A stretch of 32,531 nt of DNA from NCBI GenBank assembly GCA_945827785.1, contig CALZOR010000019.1, forward strand, positions 1 to 32,531, read 5' to 3'. A model generated the notes under the pieces. That model was given only the letters and a program-made list of their open reading frames with translations. It did no database searches and was not told where the DNA came from. Below are positions 29,820 to 32,531 of the stretch, piece after piece; the stretch's first letter is position 1, and the number at the start of each line of letters is the position of its first letter. This DNA comes from an uncultured Bacteroidales bacterium (GTDB lineage Bacteria > Bacteroidota > Bacteroidia > Bacteroidales > UBA932). The position numbers and the translations under genes were made by a program.

Positions 29820-31643
29820 ATGAACGGATACATTCATGCCGGCAGGATAGCCGCGCTTCGCTCTCTGATGTCCGACAAAGGTTGGGACGCTGTAATTGTA
29901 TGTGGATCGGATCCTCACGCAAGTGAATATCCAGCACCCCGCTTCAAGCAGGTGGAATGGCTTACCGGATTCACCGGTGAAGCTGGGGATGTGGTTATTA
30001 CCATGGACCATGCAGGACTATGGACCGATTCCCGCTATTTCATCCAGGCCGACAACCAGCTTCGGGGCACAGGGGTGGAGCTTCACAAGACCAGGATGCC
30101 GGATTCAGTGCTTATACCTCAGTGGCTTTCCGGCAGGGCAAGGATTGTTGCTGTGGATGGCCTTTGCATGAGTTCCGGGTTCATTGCCCAGGTCCGCTCT
30201 TCCCTCGGAGAGGGAGGCCTTGTGGTTGATGTGCCGGATATGCTGGATGTGCTGTGGCAGGACCGTCCTCTGCTTCCGGTGAGCCCTATTACCACCATGG
30301 ACGTGGACAGTTTCGGGGGGACACAGCGTGTGGAGAAGATAGCATGGCTGAGAAAATGGATGATGGTCGAGGGCGCTTCGGCGCTGCTTCTTACCTCTCT
30401 TGATGAAATTGCATGGATGCTTAATGTCCGGGGCAATGACATTGAGTACAATCCTCTTGTGATATCCTATCTTCTTGTCACTCAGGATTATGTCAAATGG
30501 TTTGTAACCAAGCCCGTCGATGGGGACTATGACCCTGATACGGTGGACAGTTTTTCTGAACTTGAACTGGATGGGGTTACCATCTGCGAATATGAGTCCC
30601 TCATGCAGGGATTGGAGATACTTGCGGATGAAAATTCTGATACGGTGATTTTTGCAGATCCGTCGAGCCTGAACTATCACGTGGCTTCTTTTCTGGAAAC
30701 TCTGTTTGCAAACATAATTTCCGGGACTTCTCCGGTTATTCTTGAAAAGGCCATCAAGACGGAGTCGGAGATTTCTGCCCAGAGGCAGACCTACATCGAT
30801 GATGGAGTTGCGATGGAAACCTTCCTGTATTGGCTTGAAAATGAGGTTAATTCCGGACGGGAGGTTTCGGAATGGGATGCTTCCGAGAAGCTGACATCCC
30901 TTCGTGCGGATGTTCCGGGCTATCGGGGAAACAGCTTCGAGAACATATCGGCATATGGCGCCAATGCTGCGCTTCCGCACTACTGTACACCTCGTGAGGG
31001 TTCGGCAATCATAAGTCCGAAGGGCCTGTATCTCGTGGATTCCGGAGGACAGTATCTCACTGGCACTACCGATATAACTCGTACAGTTCCGATGGGGCCG
31101 TGTTCGGAACTTGAAAAGGAAGATTACACCCTGGTACTCAAGGGAATGATTGCGCTTTCGATGGCTCAGTTCCCTCGGGGAACGGCAGGATGTCAGATAG
31201 ATGTGCTCGCCCGCGAGCCGCTTTGGAAAGCCAAGCGGAATTTCGGTCATGGCACAGGGCACGGTGTCGGATTCTGGCTCTGTGTGCATGAGGGTCCGCA
31301 GGATATCAGGCAGAATTTCAACTCCCAGCCCCTTCTTCCCGGCATGATTACTTCAAATGAGCCTGGTCTCTACCGGGAGGGCATGCATGGAATCCGTCAC
31401 GAGAATGTCATCCTCTGCCGTGAATCTGGCAGCAATGAATTCGGCTCATGGCTGGAATTTGAGACGCTGACCTGCTGTCATATAGACACCGCAGCCATCA
31501 TTCCAGACCTTCTTTCAGATGAAGAAACCGAATGGCTGAACGCCTACAACGAAAGTGTATATCGTCGCCTCAGCCCTCAGCTGCCTTCGGAAACGGCTGC
31601 CTGGCTGCGTCGCAAAACCCTTCCGCTCGGCGGGGAGATATAA
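29820..31643 (+). CDS. Xaa-Pro aminopeptidase (M24B family)
   Basis: This 607-residue cytosolic enzyme removes N-terminal residues that precede proline. It has two creatinase-like N-terminal domains (RIAALRSLMSDKGWDAVIV; TDSRYFIQADNQL; then a second block from about residue 160) and a C-terminal M24 pita-bread domain. The metal ligands are visible: Asp407 and Asp418 in LVDSGGQYLTGTTDITRT, His481 in GHGTGHGVG, a Glu in SNEPGLY and a Glu in FETLT. This long form resembles eukaryotic APP1 and the Bacteroidota enzymes rather than the 440-residue E. coli PepP. The ATG at 29820 is preferred to the TTG at 29814. The stop codon lies within the terminator stem. Confidence 0.93.
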   Translation: MNGYIHAGRIAALRSLMSDKGWDAVIVCGSDPHASEYPAPRFKQVEWLTGFTGEAGDVVITMDHAGLWTDSRYFIQADNQLRGTGVELHKTRMPDSVLIPQWLSGRARIVAVDGLCMSSGFIAQVRSSLGEGGLVVDVPDMLDVLWQDRPLLPVSPITTMDVDSFGGTQRVEKIAWLRKWMMVEGASALLLTSLDEIAWMLNVRGNDIEYNPLVISYLLVTQDYVKWFVTKPVDGDYDPDTVDSFSELELDGVTICEYESLMQGLEILADENSDTVIFADPSSLNYHVASFLETLFANIISGTSPVILEKAIKTESEISAQRQTYIDDGVAMETFLYWLENEVNSGREVSEWDASEKLTSLRADVPGYRGNSFENISAYGANAALPHYCTPREGSAIISPKGLYLVDSGGQYLTGTTDITRTVPMGPCSELEKEDYTLVLKGMIALSMAQFPRGTAGCQIDVLAREPLWKAKRNFGHGTGHGVGFWLCVHEGPQDIRQNFNSQPLLPGMITSNEPGLYREGMHGIRHENVILCRESGSNEFGSWLEFETLTCCHIDTAAIIPDLLSDEETEWLNAYNESVYRRLSPQLPSETAAWLRRKTLPLGGEI

Positions 31644-31673
31644 AAAATACTGGTCGTCTGACCAGTATTTTTT
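31642..31673. terminator. Bidirectional terminator between aminopeptidase and sdhC
   Basis: AAAAAATACTGGTC (31642-31655) pairs perfectly with GACCAGTATTTTTT (31660-31673) around the loop GTCT. The A and T tracts at either end make it a terminator in both directions, serving the convergent aminopeptidase and sdhC genes. The left arm includes the TAA stop of the aminopeptidase gene. Confidence 0.88.
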
Positions 31674-31695
31674 ATGACTCTTGATTAAGGGATTC

Positions 31696-32403
31696 TTAGC
31701 AGCAACTGCAGCAGAGGAGGCCGTTTGCCTGCAGGCATGCGTTGATTGCTACAACTGCAAATCCGAGGAAGATGATGGTTGCGAAGATGTAACCGATGAC
31801 ATTGAGTCTCTTTACCCAGATCTGGTTGCTCCAACCTACTGTCTGGAATGCGCTCCAGAATCCGTGAGTAAGGTGGAACCAGAGAGCTCCGAACCATACG
31901 ATGTAAATAACGACTACCCACCACTGACCGAATGTTGCGTTGAGAAGAACATAAGGATCTTCTGCGTGTCCGCCAGTGAACTCGGCAAGCTGCATGTCAG
32001 CCCAGAAATGAGTGAGGTGGAAGGCGAGGATTCCAAGAACGATGATTCCAAGTGCGAGCATGTTCTTTGAAGCCCATGACTCTGTTTTGGCTTTGCTTGA
32101 CACTTCATAACGGCTGTAACCACCACGTGATTTGATGTTGCAGATTGTGAGGTAGAAAGCATAGATGATGTGGATAACGAATCCGAGTGCAAGCACAGGG
32201 ACCATGATGGTCACGATTGGAAGTGCCATGAAATCGCATCCAGCCTTGAACAATCCGTCTGCAGCGCCATAGCTACCTGTGAAACTGTCGATGACAGAGA
32301 ACAGGTTGATTGTCATGTGAAGAAGCAGGAAAAGAATTAGGAAAAGGCCGCTTATACTCATGATAAGCTTCTTGCCGATTGAAGATGTTAAAATATTAGC
32401 CAT
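31696..32403 (-). CDS. sdhC: Succinate dehydrogenase/fumarate reductase cytochrome b subunit
   Basis: This 235-residue protein is the single membrane anchor of the b558-type (di-heme, five-helix) succinate:quinone oxidoreductase family, which in anaerobic Bacteroidales works as fumarate reductase with menaquinol. Five hydrophobic segments are visible, with candidate heme histidines in LLLHMTINLF, VIHIIYAFY, AFHLTHFWAD and LWFHLTHGFWSAFQ. The N-terminus MANILTSSIGKKLIMSISGLFLILFLLLH is typical. The last seven residues, LLCCSCC, are unusually rich in cysteine. The usual following genes for the flavoprotein and iron-sulphur subunits are absent; a terminator lies 22 bases after the stop. A -7 element at 32471-32478 suggests it starts its own transcript. 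Confidence 0.92.
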   Translation of the reverse strand: MANILTSSIGKKLIMSISGLFLILFLLLHMTINLFSVIDSFTGSYGAADGLFKAGCDFMALPIVTIMVPVLALGFVIHIIYAFYLTICNIKSRGGYSRYEVSSKAKTESWASKNMLALGIIVLGILAFHLTHFWADMQLAEFTGGHAEDPYVLLNATFGQWWVVVIYIVWFGALWFHLTHGFWSAFQTVGWSNQIWVKRLNVIGYIFATIIFLGFAVVAINACLQANGLLCCSCC

Positions 32404-32470
32404 ATCTTTTTAATGTATAGTTAGCTTTGGAGGGTGTTGACAAATTTGAATAATAGCCCAACACAAGGTG

Positions 32471-32478
32471 CAAAGATA
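32471..32478 (-). promoter_or_regulatory. Candidate -7 promoter element for sdhC
   Basis: CAAAGATA reads TATCTTTG on the minus strand, fitting TAnnTTTG. It predicts a leader of about 60 bases before the ATG at 32403. The last 50 bases of the window beyond it are AT-rich and show no gene. Confidence 0.5.
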
Positions 32479-32531
32479 TAATCTTTCTTGCAAGTTTCAT
32501 AATAATTCGATACTTTTGTTTGCTCGAATTG

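Noticed and set aside
30105-31289. 394-codon minus-strand ORF
   Set aside because: It is a shadow of the Xaa-Pro aminopeptidase gene, whose metal ligands are all identifiable.
1-32531. tRNA, rRNA, insertion sequences, prophage or defence islands
   Set aside because: No cloverleaf, transposase, integrase, phage structural or defence gene was recognised in any gap or ORF.

Overview
The window reads as a piece of chromosome from an anaerobic member of the Bacteroidales (Bacteroidota). The evidence is indirect but consistent. Several genes are preceded by the Bacteroidetes-type -7 element TAnnTTTG, and Shine-Dalgarno sequences are mostly absent. The protein families are typical of the order: DUF3109, a TPR/EnvC-like gene pair, the 330-residue malate dehydrogenase, and a b558-type succinate dehydrogenase/fumarate reductase cytochrome subunit. 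The ribonucleotide reductase present is the oxygen-sensitive NrdD/NrdG pair. I cannot place it below order level. I see no prophage, transposon, CRISPR array, rRNA or tRNA. This is mostly housekeeping sequence, packed tightly, with many convergent genes separated by 1-10 bases.

Layout. 1-3036 (+): a tight run pnuC - sufC - short sufD-like - ispE, joining a pyridine-nucleoside transporter, half of an Fe-S assembly machine and an isoprenoid kinase. 3046-3477 (-): tsaE. 3631-4869 (+): an unknown lipoprotein. 4879-6417 (-): a ComM/YifB-type ATPase; it shares one hairpin with the convergent lipoprotein gene. 6581-8098 (+): mlaE and mlaF, without mlaD. 8101-9890 (-): an ECF sigma factor translationally coupled to a protein that combines an inner-membrane anti-sigma-like N-terminus with an outer-membrane beta-barrel-like C-terminus. 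10077-12970 (+): a TPR protein and an EnvC-like murein hydrolase activator. 12984-14405 (+): an extended SDR protein with a zinc-ribbon-like tail. 14450-17195 (-): nrdD-nrdG behind a leader with several inverted repeats. 17480-18115 (-): a phosphopantetheinyl transferase with an unusually long upstream region. 18492-19484 (+): mdh with a strong terminator. 19644-20897 (+): an unknown lipoprotein. 20872-23704 (-): a TPR protein and a U32 RNA-hydroxylase-like protein. 23831-27060 (+): an M16 peptidase relative without its zinc motif, and a DUF3109 protein. 27062-27523 (-) and 27643-28506 (+): two small membrane proteins diverging from a palindrome-containing promoter region. 28513-31643 (+): a HemW-like radical SAM protein and an Xaa-Pro aminopeptidase. 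31696-32403 (-): a solitary sdhC/frdC.

How the genes fit together. The dominant themes are the cell envelope (MlaEF, EnvC-like, sigma/barrel pair, lipoproteins, pseudo-M16) and anaerobic cofactor-based metabolism (Suf, NrdDG, HemW, Mdh/SdhC of the reductive succinate branch). No obvious new defence or biosynthetic system is visible. The most promising leads are the sigma-coupled protein that appears to span both membranes, the minimal SufC/short-SufD pair inside an isoprenoid operon, the SDR/zinc-ribbon fusion, the catalytically dead M16 protein, and several perfect palindromes in promoter regions (17368-17401, 27552-27579, 18133-18422).
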